From assembly GCA_002299975.1 (NCBI GenBank), contig DBOT01000048.1, positions 4,285 through 11,699 of the forward strand: 7,415 bases of DNA. The letters run 5' to 3'. Below the pieces are notes generated by a model. That model had not been told where the DNA came from. It did not search any database and saw only the letters and a list, made by a program, of their open reading frames with translations. The stretch is from Lactobacillaceae bacterium UBA639 (lineage in GTDB: Bacteria; Bacillota; Bacilli; Lactobacillales; Lactobacillaceae). Positions 7,167 to 7,415 of this stretch are shown here, one piece after another; the stretch's first letter is position 1; each line of letters starts with the position of its first letter. The position numbers were made by a program, and so were the translations under genes.

Positions 7167-7415
7167 CTAGTTCTTGCTTGCCTCTTCAATCGTCTCTTGT
7201 TTCTGGTCACCATTTTGATCTTCATCATTGGTGCTCTTGGTATTCTCAAGAGGGGCCATCCCATAAGCTACCCGCACCTTGTTCATCAGTTCGGCCATCT
7301 GGTCAGGGTGTTCAGCCAACCACTTCTTGGCGTTTTCACGACCTTGACCAATCCGTTCACTACCGTAGGAGTACCAGGCACCGCTCTTGTTGACCAGGTC
7401 CTTTTCAACTGCCAT
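7167..7415 (-). CDS. recA: RecA recombinase, C-terminal 82 residues (5' part beyond window)
   Basis: RecA forms filaments on single-stranded DNA, drives strand exchange and triggers LexA cleavage. Only the C-terminus is here: the conserved [17 protein letters not shown] segment, [17 protein letters not shown], and the C-terminal domain ending VRVAYGM. A hydrophilic acidic tail of about 29 residues follows (nine Asp/Glu, many Asn/Gln/Ser/Thr), like the tails that tune RecA activity in other bacteria. The Walker ATPase core lies outside the window. The ATG at the window edge is an internal methionine (family context LD-MAVEKDL), not a start. The gene ends in TAG and is followed by its own terminator. 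Confidence 0.97.
   Translation of the reverse strand: MAVEKDLVNKSGAWYSYGSERIGQGRENAKKWLAEHPDQMAELMNKVRVAYGMAPLENTKSTNDEDQNGDQKQETIEEASKN

Noticed and set aside
7167..7415. A complete small 82-residue gene starting at ATG 7415
   Set aside because: The sequence is the well-known RecA C-terminus and its ATG is an internal methionine; the window simply cuts recA there.
1..7415. Mobile element, CRISPR array, tRNA/rRNA, riboswitch or novel defence system
   Set aside because: Coding density is filled by five intact or edge-cut housekeeping genes, and the two intergenic regions are explained by terminators, promoters and short leaders. No direct repeat array, transposase, structured aptamer or unknown gene was seen.

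Overview
The window is an ordinary chromosomal DNA-repair locus of a lactic acid bacterium. It has five protein genes, all on the minus strand. Read in the direction of transcription (high to low coordinates) they are recA (3' end only), rny (RNase Y), mutS, mutL and ruvA (nearly complete, 3' end cut off). The gene order, the strong GAGGTG-type ribosome-binding sites, the TTG starts, and the RecA, RNase Y, MutS, endonuclease-type MutL and RuvA sequences all indicate Bacillota, family Lactobacillaceae. The fairly high GC content with many CCGG/GGCC words fits Limosilactobacillus, for example the fermentum group. That genus call is an inference from composition and general protein similarity, not from a search.

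Layout. 7415-7167: last 82 codons of recA, followed by a strong intrinsic terminator (7154-7117). 7094-7066: a near-consensus promoter for rny (TTGACA, 17 bp, TAAAAT), with an 11-bp palindrome in its spacer. 6985-5429: rny, ending in its own terminator (5430-5398), whose stem begins inside the stop codon. 5381-5353: the mutSL promoter (TTGCAC, 17 bp, TATAAT). 5275-592: mutS and mutL, tightly coupled, with the mutS stop codon inside the mutL Shine-Dalgarno sequence. 572-1: ruvA, 19 bp after mutL and probably on the same transcript. The two intergenic gaps (about 181 and 153 bp) are accounted for by terminators, promoters and leaders. There is no gene-free stretch longer than 300 bases.

How the genes work together. 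MutS recognises mismatches and recruits MutL. This MutL carries the DQHA(X)2E(X)4E nicking-endonuclease motif, so strand incision does not need a MutH. Both proteins carry apparent beta-clamp-binding motifs (QMELF in MutS, QAFLVP in MutL), as expected for clamp-directed repair. RuvA and RecA serve recombination. RNase Y is a membrane-anchored endoribonuclease with its own transcription unit.

I found no mobile element, CRISPR array, tRNA, rRNA, phage gene or unknown gene cluster, and no evidence of an undescribed system. The items most worth a second look are small: the mutL start choice, a possible leaderless 18-codon ORF in the mutS leader, a palindrome inside the rny promoter, and a perfect hairpin in the ruvA coding sequence.
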